The notes below the pieces were generated by a model. That model had not been told where the DNA came from and ran no database searches. It saw only the letters and a list, made by a program, of their open reading frames with translations. Shown here one piece after another: positions 1 to 10,219 of a DNA stretch of 64,000 bases. Each line of letters starts with the position of its first letter. The stretch's first letter is position 1. A program made the position numbers and the translations under genes. The stretch lies in assembly GCF_023078275.1 (NCBI RefSeq), contig NC_062990.1, positions 6,959,549 to 7,023,548 of the forward strand. The letters are read 5' to 3'. Origin of the DNA: Leguminivora glycinivorella (Eukaryota > Arthropoda > Insecta > Lepidoptera > Tortricidae).

Positions 1-63
1 CCACTGATTTCTTGGAACTTATGTACATAGTATTATAAGTTATAAGTTCCAAGAAATCAGTGG
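1..63. repeat. Perfect short hairpin at window edge
   Basis: Two 22-bp arms beginning CCACTGATTTCTTGG are exact reverse complements around a 19-bp loop. This is probably a miniature foldback element or a piece of one; no duplication can be judged because the window starts here. Confidence 0.7.
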
Positions 64-159
64 TATCGGCCGAAATCGAAGAAGGAAGGTCTACGACCAC
101 TGCTTCTTTGTTTACCCGTTTGACAGATAATTCTAATCTTAAAAGAAACGAAGTATAAG

Positions 160-312
160 CAAAGCTTGTACTATGAGTGCTAAGCGCCGATATACGTACT
201 TAAATAGATAAATACATACTTATATAGAGGTACACAGAAAACATCCATGACTCAGGTACAAATATCTGTGCTCATCACACAAATAAATGCCCTTACCGGG
301 ATTTGAACCCAT
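160..312 (-). repeat. tRNA-derived SINE fragment
   Basis: Read on the minus strand this has a B-box-like GGGTTCAAATCCCGGTAAGGG followed by the ATTTATTTGTGTGATGAGCAC body and the CATGGATGTTTTCTGTGTA stretch also seen in the copy at 22174-22446. The head and tail are incomplete and diverged. Confidence 0.65.
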
Positions 313-747
313 CCCTACTCTAAAAATGAATGCAATACGTATACCTAAATACATAAATAATATATATTTATATATACAATAAACATATATCAAAATAATA
401 ATAACCGCACACGACCCAGTTTAATTGTTTCTTTTGAATTGGATTTCATGTGAAAGCCATAAGTATGAATTAGTTGTATCATTTGTATCCAAGGAACCTA
501 GTAAATATTAATCAAACACAAAGTGTTGTCCTCCAAAGTTTTAGTAAGAAATAAATACTTGTACTAAATACTTTTTGTTATTTCTTGTTCAGTTGTTTTA
601 GTAAAGTTGGTGGTCATGTGTTCACTTTCCGTAAAAAGAGTAGTTGAGTTATTTTTATATTATAGGTTTTTGGGATGTTAAAGAGCTGTTGTTAAATGAA
701 AATTATAATAGAACATTTTGACTTGACTTGACCAAGAAGGTTTGTTA
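313..747. other. Spacer with no recognised feature
   Basis: AT-rich, with no long reading frame and no repeat that I could match elsewhere in the window. Confidence 0.5.
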
Positions 748-1352
748 CGGACCTTCGCCTCCGGATCCGTTAAGTCGGAACTTCCGTTTGCTGTTACTGC
801 GATGGGGCGTGGGAACGCTTGATTCGTACCGTAAAGCGATCTCTTCGTGTCATTTTAAAAGAACGAGCGCCTCGAGACGAGACTCTTAGCACCCTGCTAG
901 TGTAAGTGGAAGGTATAGTCAACGGTCGACCATTGACACACGTGTCGGTAGAACCGGGATCATCTGAATCGCTAACGCCCAACCATTTCCTTATTGGTCC
1001 TTCATCCAGATTGCCAGCTCATGGCGTATTTGACGATTCAGACTTAGCTTTAAGAAAGCAATGGCGAATAGCGCAGCGATTGGCCGACATGTACTGGAAA
1101 CGCTGGATGAAGGAGTTCCTCCCACTTTTAATACCGAGAAAGAAGTGGCAACAGGAGCAGAAGTCACTGAGTGTCGGTGACCTTGTGCTCATCGTTGACC
1201 CTGATTCACCTCGAAACGTTTGGCCACGGGGCCTCATAAAGAATGTCCTGCCTGGAAAAGATTGTCGCATCAGAGTAGTCGATGTCAGCACCGCTACTGG
1301 TGTACTGCGCCGCTCGGTGGCGCGCGTGGCTCCTGTACCCTTAGTTGATTAG
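748..1352 (+). pseudogene. BEL/Pao retrotransposon integrase C-terminal fragment
   Basis: The open part (906-1352) encodes about 148 residues typical of the end of BEL/Pao Pol: a VNGRPLT motif, then LTPNHFLIG, RLADMYWKRWMKEFLP, VGDLVLI and a final R-x-V-x-R-V-A-P-V. In this family these belong to the end of the integrase core and the C-terminal DUF5641-like domain that lies just before the 3' LTR. Upstream, 748-905 still encodes recognisable integrase residues (PFASGSVKSELPFA and KRSLRVILKERAPRDETLS) but is broken by frame changes and a stop. Gag, protease, RT and the integrase active site are absent, so this is a dead 3' end. The frame closes just before a purine-rich tract (GGTGGGGAG) and a likely LTR start at 1381. 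Confidence 0.8.
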
Positions 1353-1380
1353 TGCTAGTCTGCGCACTAGGGTGGGGAGT

Positions 1381-1700
1381 GTTGATGACGGCCTCTTTAT
1401 GTATAAGCGACGTCCCTTGCGCGTCCCTTGCGCGTCCGAGGAGACGTTTTTTAAATTACATTCTGGCGGCGTGGCGCTGACGTCCATTCAGCGCCGGCGG
1501 ACATGCGTCTCTTGAGTGTGAACGGTCCCTAATGTAACCCCGGCTTAACACATCAATGAAGTGAAGGTTATGGGTCAAATTGTCAAAACTGAGGCTCAAA
1601 TGTTTTGACCCTGTGTCGAGAGATGGCAGTATTTGCACTATGACTTCACATTGTACTTTGACAGTCATTCTCTACATACTCGATTCTCTTTGTTACTATT
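1381..1700 (+). repeat. Probable BEL/Pao 3' LTR start, with inserted repeats
   Basis: TGTTGATGACGGCCTC directly follows the purine tract after the integrase frame, as expected for a 3' LTR. A diverged version (GTCAATGATGTAACGGCCTCC) recurs near 13024. The LTR is interrupted: 1400-1535 is the CGTCCCTTGCGCGTCC / GAGGAGACG repeat also seen at 3690-4015 and 6540-6640, and 1555-1690 matches the dispersed repeat at 17260-17395 and 47540-47680. Confidence 0.5.
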
Positions 1701-1705
1701 ATTTG

Positions 1706-2709
1706 GACGGTGTTATGGAATAGCGAACTAAGCGCCAAAATCCGAAAAAAAAGTTATGAATGCAGTTCGGATATAAATGTGATAATCTATAGTATTGACT
1801 ATTTCTTTGTTGAAAAATCATGCTTACAGCCTTATTTTAAGGGGTAGAATCAAGCGACACGTTAAAATTTGTATGGCCCTGTGTACTAAGTCGTTACGTA
1901 AAAACGAATTGAACGCCAAATTTACTTTTACAAATTATAATAAGCGTATATTCTAAATCGCAAAATCGAGTTAAACGCCATAAAAATGTTATTAATTCGT
2001 TTTGGTTTAAAGTTTTGATGATTTATAAACGCAATATCGATTTAATCGCCCTAATAGTGTCGTTTAATTCGTTGTTACATATTTGAAATTGCAGGATATT
2101 TCGCTTAATGAGAACTAAGTATCAAGAGGTTTTGTTATATCATAATATCTTATGTGTGTAATCCTGGCTAGTACTAATGAATTATTATTAGTTACAATGC
2201 CAATTTTGCCATATATGCTGATTTTTTTGACATTTATTAAAAAAAGTTGATTGGAGAACAAAACTAAATTGTTAGACGGATTAGTCCTAATCATTGTGGA
2301 GGAAAACATTGTTGTTGATTTATTTACAATGGCACTATTTACTCAAATATATGGAATTTTATTTTATTTTATTCCAGTATTCACTTTACCTCTAACAACT
2401 TGCATTAAAGAATCAAGCGACAAAATATGTCTCATAGTACGCTACGACGAAATAAATTAACCTCATTCCAGTATTAGTTCAATAAAGAATCAAGCGGAAA
2501 AACGTTAATAACTTCGAAACTTGAATAGGTATGGTGTTATTTTTTTTATCTATTTAAATTATGAACACTTTTATAGGTTCAATGTCAAAATTAACTTTTT
2601 TACTTTATAAATGAACTTACAACAACTGATTCAAATTTCAAATCTTTCTAGCTCATTTTCTCGATTTCAACTAACTGTCGCTTGATCGCTTATTCCATAA
2701 CACTGTCCT
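1706..2709. mobile_element. Non-autonomous DNA element with imperfect TIRs
   Basis: The ends GGACGGTGTTATGGAATAGC and GCTTATTCCATAACACTGTCC are inverted repeats. The interior is AT-rich and scattered with AATCAAGCG / AACGCC motifs on both strands. No transposase is encoded; the frame at 2251-2460 has no recognisable similarity. No clear target duplication is visible, so the superfamily is unassigned. Confidence 0.55.
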
Positions 2710-2955
2710 GTGTGTGTGTCCTGTTAATAAATTTTATTCTTCACCAAAATCTGACTCTATTGAGTCCAAAAGTAGGTTACCCTTTAAACACACACCGTTT
2801 ATAATAAAATGAATCCCATGATTGATGACTGCATTAAGCCCCATTTATTTCCGATCGTGTAGGTGATTTACATTGAAAAACCGTTTTGTACGAGGGTTGC
2901 AGACGTGAACGACCGTTTACATACGAGCCATACAAACATACCACTCCCAGAGAGG

Positions 2956-3062
2956 TTGACGATGACTGCTTCTTTGTTGAACAAACTAATATAATAACTA
3001 GTATAACTCTTTATACCTCGTTTTCGTAGAAATTTGGTCAACAAAGTAGCAGTCATCGTCAA
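2956..3062. repeat. Hairpin element
   Basis: GTTGACGATGACTGCTTC near 2956 is the reverse complement of the sequence ending at 3062 (CAGTCATCGTCAAC), with about 26-bp arms. The ACTGCTTCTTTGTT core also appears near 100. Confidence 0.6.
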
Positions 3063-3088
3063 CTTATCTTCTTAGGACAAATATTAGT

Positions 3089-3264
3089 GACCGGCCACAC
3101 CAGAGCGTCGCGTGTCTCGGGGCGCGCAACGGACGTCCGCGCCACGCCACCTGAGTGTAATTCAAAAAGCGTCTCCTCAGTACATTTTGTACTGAGGAGA
3201 CGCTTTTTGAATTACACTCAGTCAGGTGGCGTTGTTTGACACGCGACGCTCTGATGTGGCCGGT
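3089..3264. mobile_element. Palindromic MITE, GC-rich ends
   Basis: The left arm starts GACCGGCCACACCAGAGCG and the right arm ends CGCTCTGATGTGGCCGGT. A second nested inverted pair (GTGTAATTCAAAAAGCGTC) surrounds the centre at about 3180. The same GAGGAGACG core occurs at 1440, 3935 and 6555, so this is a dispersed family. Confidence 0.7.
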
Positions 3265-3430
3265 ACCTTAGATGTTAAAAACTTTGACCAGAACGAGAAC
3301 ATAATAGATCAATATTAGTTATTTTTAGATTTTTTTTTAATTGTAACCGCACCTATTGATTTCGCTAACTAAGCAAAATTGGAGTAATTATTTATTTATT
3401 TATATATTCGAGAAACTAACATTCAGAGGA

Positions 3431-3512
3431 CTAAGTCATAAAGAGTACTATCGTACTGTATGGCCACTCCCGCTCCCCGCTGAAAGTGCTTTCGGTTACC
3501 TCATAGTTACCG
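3431..3512 (+). repeat. Dispersed repeat fragment (ATGGCCACTCCC family)
   Basis: CTGTATGGCCACTCCCGCTCC through GGTTACCTCA matches 14066-14130, where the same order of motifs occurs. It is probably a fragment of one non-coding family. Confidence 0.45.
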
Positions 3513-3558
3513 CCTGTGTTTTATATTATAATACAATAATATATATGTACTTGATTCA

Positions 3559-3662
3559 AACGGTCCGGCCTAGTTGATGATGACCCTGCCTGCAAGGCTT
3601 GTAATGCCAATGGTCCTGAGTTCGAATCCCGGTAAGGTTATATTTATTTGAGTTATGAACAT
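3559..3662 (+). repeat. tRNA-derived SINE head
   Basis: Contains an A-box-like GGTCCGGCCTAGTTGATGA, a B-box-like GAGTTCGAATCCCGGTAAGG and the ATTTATTTGAGTTATGAACA body. It is truncated after about 100 bp. Confidence 0.65.
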
Positions 3663-3689
3663 AATTCGTTTCCAACTGAATTTAAACAG

Positions 3690-4015
3690 AGACATACGGA
3701 CAGAGCGGCACCATAGGGCAGCGTCCCCACTTAGGCGTCGCGTGTCTCGGGGGTGTGGCGCGCGCCACGCCGCCGCCACGCCGCCGCCACGCCGCCTGGG
3801 GCGCGTCTTACGTCCTTCGTATACAAAATGTATAGGCGGCGCGGCGCGTGCCAAAAGACGCGTCGCCTGGGGCGCGCCAAGCGACGTCCCTTGCGCGTCC
3901 CTTGCGCGTCCTTCCTATACAAAATGTACTGAGGAGACGTTTTTAAATTACATTCAGGCAGCATGGCGCTGACGTCCGTTCCGCGTCGGCGTGTCTTGAG
4001 TGTGGACGGTCCCTA
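3690..4015 (+). repeat. GC-rich dispersed repeat with short direct duplications
   Basis: CACGCCGCCGC is repeated three times and GTCCCTTGCGC twice. The tail (ACTGAGGAGACG through GTGTGGACGGTCCCT) is shared with 1400-1535 and 6540-6640. The apparent frames on both strands here are CpG-rich repeat translations. Confidence 0.55.
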
Positions 4016-4408
4016 AAAAAATGTCTTTATTGAAAAACATAGAAATAATTGTTCGGTAGAAAAATCCAATTGTATTGAGATGTTATTGAATTATTTGGCA
4101 AAAAGAAATCATGCTAAAATTGCTTACGAAATGACTTTTCGATATTATTAATGAACCGCAATTTCCTTATTTGCCGTACGTTTTCCTTCCATTACAAATA
4201 ATCAGCCTTATTTGTTTACATTTTGATTATAATTTTTGTTGTGCAATGACTTATATATTATTTTACAAGGACGAAGCAAATCGGCTCTACAAATGGTGCC
4301 AACACAGTTTACGTAACCTACGAGAATATTCAGACGAAATTATAATTATGAACTGCCTAATTACTTTTTGCTAACTACCTCTAAAATGGTGGGCGGGACG
4401 TGTTACTA
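4016..4408. other. Spacer
   Basis: AT-rich, without a recognisable gene. The frame at 4171-4374 has no family resemblance. Confidence 0.4.
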
Positions 4409-4652
4409 CACTGAGAGAAATTTGCATTGTGAATTTAACAAGTTCGACTTGTTGCGGTTTATCCGTTTGAATCAGCCAAACGTATGTTTAAAACAACATG
4501 TGTTGTTTTTATAAAATCGACTTGTTGATTCAAATATATTGCCGATTCAAATAACAAGTAGCTTGTTTTTTGAACCAAAGAGCACGTAGGTGCTATTTTA
4601 ACCAAAAAACTTGTTGAACGAACATGAAAACTGGTTGTATTTTCTCTCAGTG
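4409..4652 (+). mobile_element. CACTGAGAGAAA MITE, copy A (TA target)
   Basis: Begins CACTGAGAGAAA and ends TTTTCTCTCAGTG, flanked by TA on both sides, which fits a Tc1/mariner-type non-autonomous element. Full-length relatives lie at 18735-18983 and, inverted, at 19306-19554, with fragments at about 23600 and 28115. Internal motifs include AACAAGTTCGACTTGTT, itself palindromic. Confidence 0.85.
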
Positions 4653-4659
4653 TAGGCAG

Positions 4660-4850
4660 AGTTTTTTTTTATACCACGTCGATGGCAAACAGGTATACGG
4701 CCCGCCTGATGGAAAGCGGTCACCGTACCTATGGACGCCTGCAACTCAAGGGGTGTCACGTGCGCGTTGCCGACCCATTAGAAACTTGTACACTCCTTTT
4801 TTGAAGAACCCCATACTGTAGTAGAGTGATGGGCAGGTGGACTAAAATGT
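4660..4850 (+). repeat. Lepidopteran interspersed repeat fragment
   Basis: Contains the ATACGGCCCGCCTGATGG / GCGTTGCCGACCC block that I recognise as a common moth and butterfly repeat. The frame at 4624-4821 is a translation of it, not a gene. Confidence 0.5.
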
Positions 4851-4856
4851 AACATC

Positions 4857-5012
4857 TTACGCTGCCTGGCCTGGTTGACTTGTTGGATAGACGACATCCG
4901 GAAAATTGCGGGTCACAACTGGATGAGACTAGGCAGGGACAAGTGGCGTACTAGAAGGAGGCTTGGGCTCAGTGGGCGATAAAGGGCTGATGTGCTGATG
5001 ATGATGATTACT
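4857..5012 (+). pseudogene. RTE-type non-LTR retrotransposon 3' end
   Basis: Translates to a degraded C-terminus (VDDIRKIAG-like, WMRLGRDKWR, GLSGR) followed by a short TGATGATGATGA tail. Both are typical of the 3' end of insect RTE elements. The endonuclease and RT are absent, so this is a 5'-truncated dead copy. Confidence 0.6.
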
Positions 5013-5059
5013 TTTTCAGTATTTGCCGATATCGTAAGGCGAATTGATAATCCCCTTAA

Positions 5060-5250
5060 AAACAAATAAAAATAAAATGAAATGAAATTATTTATTGCCG
5101 GAAATACATTCCATAGATTAGTACTAATAATAAATTAAAATAAATAAAGTCTATAGGCAAATTCATAAACCTTTTCGAAAGCAACATGGCGTCTGTTCTG
5201 ACTGTACTTATTTATTATGTACTCCTCCCGAATTTACAACAAAAGTGTTA
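5060..5250 (-). repeat. Possible retroelement 3' tail in reverse
   Basis: The segment AATGAAATGAAATTATTTATTGCCGG, with the downstream TAAATAAAG, resembles the AT-rich, short-repeat 3' tail of a non-LTR element lying on the minus strand. Support is weak. Confidence 0.3.
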
Positions 5251-5379
5251 CGCCGTGGCTTGCGTGGGCGACGGTCGCGCGACGGCGATGCGACGCATAC
5301 CAAATCAAACCTTATCGATATGGAAGTATGAGACGCGACGGTTACGGTCGCGCGACGGTCGCCCACGCCAGACACGGCG
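5251..5379. mobile_element. CG-rich palindromic MITE with TTA duplication, copy 1
   Basis: Ends CGCCGTGGCTTGCG and ...CACGGCG, flanked on both sides by TTA. A 3-bp TTA/TAA duplication is characteristic of PIF/Harbinger-type elements. The interior is built of GGTCGCGCGAC blocks on both strands. Relatives are at 14276-14426 and 14708-14829. Confidence 0.75.
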
Positions 5380-5699
5380 TTATAACACACGAGTTGGTTC
5401 TTTTCGGTTCCATTTAGAGAGATATTTAGAGCCCATTTAGACGGTACGAGAACTCGCATAAGGTACAGGGGGGCATTTCTCGACTGGGGGGCAATTGTAA
5501 CTAATCTATTTTTTCCATTATTACACTATGATGTTGAGTTCTACATGTATCCACTGAACACGCCTACCATATATACCTAAATAGGTTTGTTGCTTTGACT
5601 GTACCCACGCGAATTTACAACAAAAGGGTATGTTTGTTTGTACTTGTTTGCGTATCTCGGGAACTGCGTAGTATGAACAGAAGAGTAGGTTACTGTGAA

Positions 5700-6095
5700 T
5701 GAACAATCAGTATATACATATAAGGCCTGAGTGCACGCTCATATCGAGCGTGGAGCGGGGCGGGGAGTACGGCGTGCATATCAAACAATTGAAGCTCATA
5801 CAAGTGTCCTGAGTCGACGCTGCATAGCGTGGACGCACGCTCGCCCGCTCCGCTGCACGCCCCGCCGAACGCTCCGCTCCGACCGACCACTAAGGCCTTA
5901 CACTTTTTTTTTGACGGAGTGGGAATGCAGTTACGCACGATGTGTGGGACTCGCCGTTTCTTTCCCCTCCCCTAGCGAGAGGGGGGAAACTTAGCCCTAC
6001 CCACTAAAACCACTCCGGCGTTTTATCCTCTGCCGTGAGAGCGCGCTGGGATCGATGTATGTCATTCACCACGGCGCTCTCCGGCACTCAGTCCT
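5700..6095 (+). repeat. GC-rich dispersed repeats
   Basis: 5730-5885 (CACGCTC, GTGTCCTGAGTCGACGCTG, GAACGCTCCGCTCCGA) is repeated in reverse at 61010-61150. 5895-6090 (GACGGAGTGGGAATGCAG, CTAGCGAGAGGGGGGAAAC) looks like a further dispersed element. Frames here are repeat translations. Confidence 0.45.
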
Positions 6096-6245
6096 AAAGC
6101 TGAGTTTAGACGAGCAAGTTATTGCTGCAAGTTTTGAGACAGAAGTATATGCAAGAAAGAGATGCAGATACTTGCCACACTCTTACCTATAGTTGCATCT
6201 CAAAACTTGCAGCAATAACTTGCTGGTCTAAACTCAGCTTTACAC
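6096..6245. mobile_element. Palindromic MITE, about 45-bp arms
   Basis: AAAGCTGAGTTTAGACGAGC at the left pairs with GCTGGTCTAAACTCAGCTTT at the right, and the arms continue through GCAAGTTATTGCTGCAAG. The reading frame at 6122-6307 lies mostly inside it and is an artefact. Confidence 0.8.
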
Positions 6246-6419
6246 TAAGATATACCATTCATATCCATAAACCTACTTCCCTGTTTTCACTACGACAAGG
6301 CTCGTGATACATTTTGCTAATTTTATGAAAACGTTACCCATAATAGGATTTGTTTGTTTGTCTCTTGACATTTTGACGGATATTGAAATTAATGACTTCT
6401 AAGGAATATGTGTACCAAC

Positions 6420-6464
6420 ACGGTTTTTAACCCCCAAAACGACGGGATGTTATACGTTTGTGTG

Positions 6465-6499
<35 letters not shown>

Positions 6500-7017
6500 G
6501 TGTGTGTCTGTCCTATGAACCTATTTCGATTTAGTACTTCCTATATAAAATGTACTGAGGAGACGTTTTTTAGACGCGTGGCGCTGACGTCCGTCCCGCG
6601 TCGGCGGACATGCGTCTCTTGAGTGTGGATGGTCCCTTGGGTGACCAGCAGGACAGTCTTCCCAGGTAGGCTCTTTTGACTGCCCGATCTTCACTCATCC
6701 TTTCAAGGTGACCTAGCCAACGGAGACGTTGCGCATTGCGATATCTCGTCCACTGCTCTAACCAAATTTAGATACCTGTCAAACATCTATTTTTACCGTC
6801 CATTTTTTTTAAACAAAAAGTAGTATTCCTCTGAAACTTATCCTCATGTTTAACAAAATTAAAATTTTGAAAAAACCCCCGACCGCGACATAGTGGACCG
6901 ATTTTCATACAACATGGCTAAGAACACTCCCGACTAACTCAGCTTTCAGACAAAAAAAAACTAAATCAAAATCGGTTCATCCGTTCGGGAGCTACGATGC
7001 CACAGACAGACACACAC

Positions 7018-7048
<31 letters not shown>

Positions 7049-7092
7049 CGTCAAACTTATAACACCCCTTCGTTTTTGCGTCGGGGGTTAAA
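6420..7092. repeat. GACA-repeat element copies (AACCCCCGACG family)
   Basis: A partial plus-strand copy (6425-6515: CCCCCAAAACGACGGG then a TGTC/TCTG run) and a fuller minus-strand copy (6860-7092: AAAATTTTGAAAAAACCCCC, ATAGTGGACCGATTTTCAT, CACAGACAGAC, ending CGTCGGGGGTTAA). Other copies lie at 11313, 15446, 15715, 18380, 51065 and 62402. A conserved block plus (GACA)n is the family hallmark here; 6540-6640 is the separate GAGGAGACG repeat. Confidence 0.65.
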
Positions 7093-7182
7093 AAGTAATA
7101 CATGACTAGAGAACAAATCAAATTATTTCATTGATTTTTTTTTGCAATTGCTTTTTTTCAAGTAATCACACTACTATATTTA

Positions 7183-7355
7183 ATTATAAATTGAAATAGA
7201 TTTCATACACGAAAGAAAAACAAGACCCACTGGCTGGCTGGAAGGACGTTAGCAGCGTAAGCTGAAGACCTGGGTTTGATTCCCGGCTCGGCCGCCAGTG
7301 GGTCTTGTCGTTTTTTCTGTATGATATCTATTTCAATTTATAATTTAAGTAATAC
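7183..7355. mobile_element. Hairpin MITE carrying a tRNA-like B box
   Basis: The arms (TAAATTGAAATAGATTTCAT and GATATCTATTTCAATTTATA, plus CAAGACCCACTGGC and GCCAGTGGGTCTTG) are inverted. The off-centre loop contains GGGTTTGATTCCCGGCTCGG, close to a pol III B box. Confidence 0.7.
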
Positions 7356-7589
7356 ATGCTTCGAATATGATTAATCGTATTAGATATTGGATGGAAGACG
7401 CTTATATCCATTTATGAATTTTCCCGTCCTGCACCAATTCGTAATATACGGAAAGTCCCAGAAACCATATGAGCCACAGCGTACAGGAATATTCAAAATG
7501 TCTTCTATTTTATTTTTGCATTGAAGCATTGAGCCACAGACTATCTTAAGACCACACATTCAAACATGATATTTCATCTTTATATATAA

Positions 7590-7768
7590 CTAGCCTTTGC
7601 CCGCGGCTTCGCTCACGTTAGAAAGAGACAAAAAGTAGCCTATGTCACTTTCCATCCCTTCAACAATCTCTAATTAAAAAATCACGTCAATTCGTCGCTC
7701 CGTTTTGCCGTGAAAGACGGACAAACAAACAGACACGCACACTTCCCTATTTATAATATTAGTATGGA
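7590..7768 (-). mobile_element. Short non-autonomous Helitron
   Basis: On the minus strand it starts TCCATACTAATATTATAAAT, contains GTGTGCGTGTCTGTTTGTC and ends with a GC hairpin (GAGCGAAGCCGCGGGC) followed by CTAG. It sits between A and T, the standard Helitron insertion context. Second copy: 52248-52448. Confidence 0.85.
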
Positions 7769-8460
7769 TGTATTTTTTTTATAAACTGGCCGGTGATTGA
7801 CCTTAGTCGCACCTGTTGGAAAGTAACGACAATGCCGAAGTTGTAGCTCACTGGTTCAGTAATACCCTACTCATTCTTGACTTGAATACACCCAGATTGT
7901 ATGACGCAAAAAATCTAGCAGCTCTCTTGATGGTAGGCATCCCTTTGGGACATTGGACACCTGGGACGAAGGAAAGGCTTGTGAAGTACTATATTTTCTT
8001 GAAGATTTAAAGGTTGTGTCGGTTTTTTACCACCGCTAGCGACAGTGCATACCAGAGTGGAGCAGTGAAAAGCCGGATGTACCTGGATAAAGGCACTATT
8101 GGGGACTGCCACGGGACTGCCAATTAATTCTTAAGACCAGATTGTAATATGGCGAGTTAGCCAGTTAGCCACTTTCCTTGTTTAGCAGTAACACAATGGT
8201 TTACTGCGACATAACGCACATTGCTTGGTCAGCGACAACCCAAACAAGGCATACCTTTATACAATAAACGGATCATTACTTGTTTACGCTTTTACAGTTA
8301 CTCGTGTCTATCATTTCACTATACTACCAGTTCCCGTGGCGTTGCCCATCCACATCCATAATAACATAACCTTGTTATTACAAGATCGCGATTGAAAATT
8401 TTGAGACCAATGCTGGGTTTACGAAAAAACGGCACACTTCATGATTATTACCTACATTAT
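7769..8460. repeat. Decayed lepidopteran repeat and spacer
   Basis: 7785-8010 contains GGCCGGTGATTGACCTTAGTC and GTATGACGCAAAAAAT, remnants of a common interspersed repeat. The frame at 7816-8010 is part of it. 8110-8460 shows nothing recognisable. Confidence 0.4.
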
Positions 8461-8780
8461 ATATTTTTAACCGACTTCAAAAAAGGAGGAGGTTCTCAAT
8501 TCGACTGAATGTTTTTTTTTATTTATTTTTTTATTTTTTTTTTGTATGTATGTTACTCGATATCTCCGAGAATCGTGGACCGATTTTCAAAATTTTTTTT
8601 TTGATCGAACCGGTATAACCCCGAGATGGTCCCATTGGCACCAAGTCAGGGTCTGATGATGGGATCCTGGAGAAATCGAGGGAACTCTTCAAATGTTATA
8701 GGCACATGTAATGTTTTTAGTCTATTTTTCAAAGGTACACCAGTATTTACGTCTGATGGTAATAATTTTATGTGGCTGAG
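8461..8780 (+). repeat. Lepidopteran repeat (AACCGACTTCAAAAAAGGAG)
   Basis: Starts AACCGACTTCAAAAAAGGAG, then GAGAATCGTGGACCGATTTTC and GGGTCTGATGATGGGATC. I recognise it as a widespread non-coding element in moths. Confidence 0.55.
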
Positions 8781-9013
8781 CTGATGATGGAAGGTCAACT
8801 CCTCAATGGTTAGGAGTTAAAGGATAATTCTTTCACTACTGTACATGTATTCGGACTGATACATATAATATCACTAGGAACCACTAAAAATCAACTGAGC
8901 TGATGATGGAAGGTCAACTCCTCAATGGTTAGGAGTTAAAGGATAATTCTTTCACTACTGTACATGTATTCGGACTGATACATATAATATCACTAGGAAC
9001 CACTAAAAATCAA
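8777..9013 (+). repeat. 120-bp tandem duplication
   Basis: A block beginning GAGCTGATGATGGAAGGTC and ending CACTAAAAATCAAC occurs twice in direct orientation with essentially no differences, indicating a recent local duplication. Confidence 0.85.
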
Positions 9014-9028
9014 CAAATAAATAAACTT

Positions 9029-9406
9029 TTTAACAAAAAATAAAACCGCCTTCAAAAATAAGCGCGTTACAAAACACGGAGAAACTAAAAAGCCAAAAAT
9101 AATAAACCTTTCAATTCAGATTTCTTATCGTATTGCAATAAGCTAAACATCCAAATTATAAACAAATCAATTATTTTTGGAGTCGGTACCAGCCTGTGTA
9201 TGGTTGGGTGGGGCAAACAGGCAATAGCAAGGCGACGAACAGGTCTGGTACCGACTACAAAAATAATTGATTTGTTTATAATTTGGATGTTTAGCTTATT
9301 GCAATACGATAAGAAATCTGAATTGAAAGGTTTATTATTTTTGGCTTTTTAGTTTCTCCGTGTTTTGTAACGCGCTTATTTTTGAAGGCGGTTTTATTTT
9401 TTGTTA
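9029..9406. mobile_element. Long near-perfect hairpin element
   Basis: Two arms of about 160 bp (9029-9190 and 9248-9406) are almost exact reverse complements, starting TTAACAAAAAATAAAACCGC. The unique centre contains GGTTGGGTGGGGCAAACAGG. It encodes nothing. Confidence 0.85.
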
Positions 9407-9409
9407 TTA

Positions 9410-9550
9410 AATTAAAGGAAAAATGGAAAAATTCACACCTCTGGCAGGGCTCGAATCTGCGACCTTTGGCCTTGCCGGGGCCATAAGGCCAAAGGTCGCA
9501 GGTTCGAGTCCTGCCGGAGGTGTGAATTTTTCCATTTTTCCTTTAATTTA
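9410..9550. mobile_element. Hairpin MITE with tRNA-like arms
   Basis: Arms TTAAAGGAAAAATGG ... CCATTTTTCCTTTAA enclose CTCGAATCTGCGACC on one side and GGTTCGAGTCCTGCCGGAGG on the other, i.e. a B-box-like motif in each arm. A relative with the same outer arms and the flank TGCATGATAAAAAACAAAT lies at 50805-51055. Confidence 0.75.
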
Positions 9551-9843
9551 AAAATATGCAATATCGTTCGCAGACGTTTCTGCATGATAAAAAACAAATT
9601 TATTACCTACATAATTTATTACCTACATAATTTATACACATACAGACATTTGAAATCAAGTTCTGCAAGCAAGTGATCTATGATTGAAGCATACGCCAAA
9701 ATATTTTCCAAGATATGAACCAGATATTTTCCGAGATGTGTACCAGAGCACTTATAAGTTTTCCGGATGCAGTTAGCGTCAGTAAGTGGAATAAAATACC
9801 TATAGATTCAGCCAATAATCTTTTTAAGTCAGAATATCTTATG

Positions 9844-10219
9844 GCAGTTATAGCCATTAAGAGCATTCATGATAGGTTGCACTTCGGGGAGTGTGCTCAA
9901 GAGCTACACAAGCTTATTCCACCGTCTCCATTCTACCATCGGATCGGACTCTAAGACGAACGGCCGGTCTCCATCCTTACTTGGTAGATATTCCGCGAAT
10001 TCGCACGAAGCGCTTTGCTTCTTCTTTTCTTATGCGCACTGCCAAGGAGTGGAATTCCTTGCCGGCGGCTATATTTCCGAGCTCATATAACCCGGCAACC
10101 TTCAAATCAAGGGTGAACAGGCATCTTCTGGGCGAGCTCACTCCATCGTAGGCCATGTCTTTGCCTTTGGCTAGTCTGTGGCCAAGAGTAAACCCATTTA
10201 TAATATTAAAAAATATATA
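9844..10219 (+). pseudogene. Non-LTR retrotransposon RT C-terminal fragment
   Basis: Two frames joined by a frame change encode GECAQELHKLIP-like residues and then IPRIRTKRFASSFLMRTAKE, WNSLPAAIFP and FKSRVNRHLLG. This is the typical tail of a jockey/CR1-type ORF2 in Lepidoptera. The catalytic RT is absent. The 3' untranslated sequence is interrupted at 10220 by the foldback element and resumes at about 11031. Confidence 0.7.

Noticed and set aside
3655..3972. Arg/Ala/Pro-rich frames on both strands
   Set aside because: They are translations of CpG-rich tandem motifs (CACGCCGCCGC) in a dispersed repeat.
6122..6307. 61-residue plus-strand frame
   Set aside because: It lies mostly within the palindromic MITE at 6096-6245.
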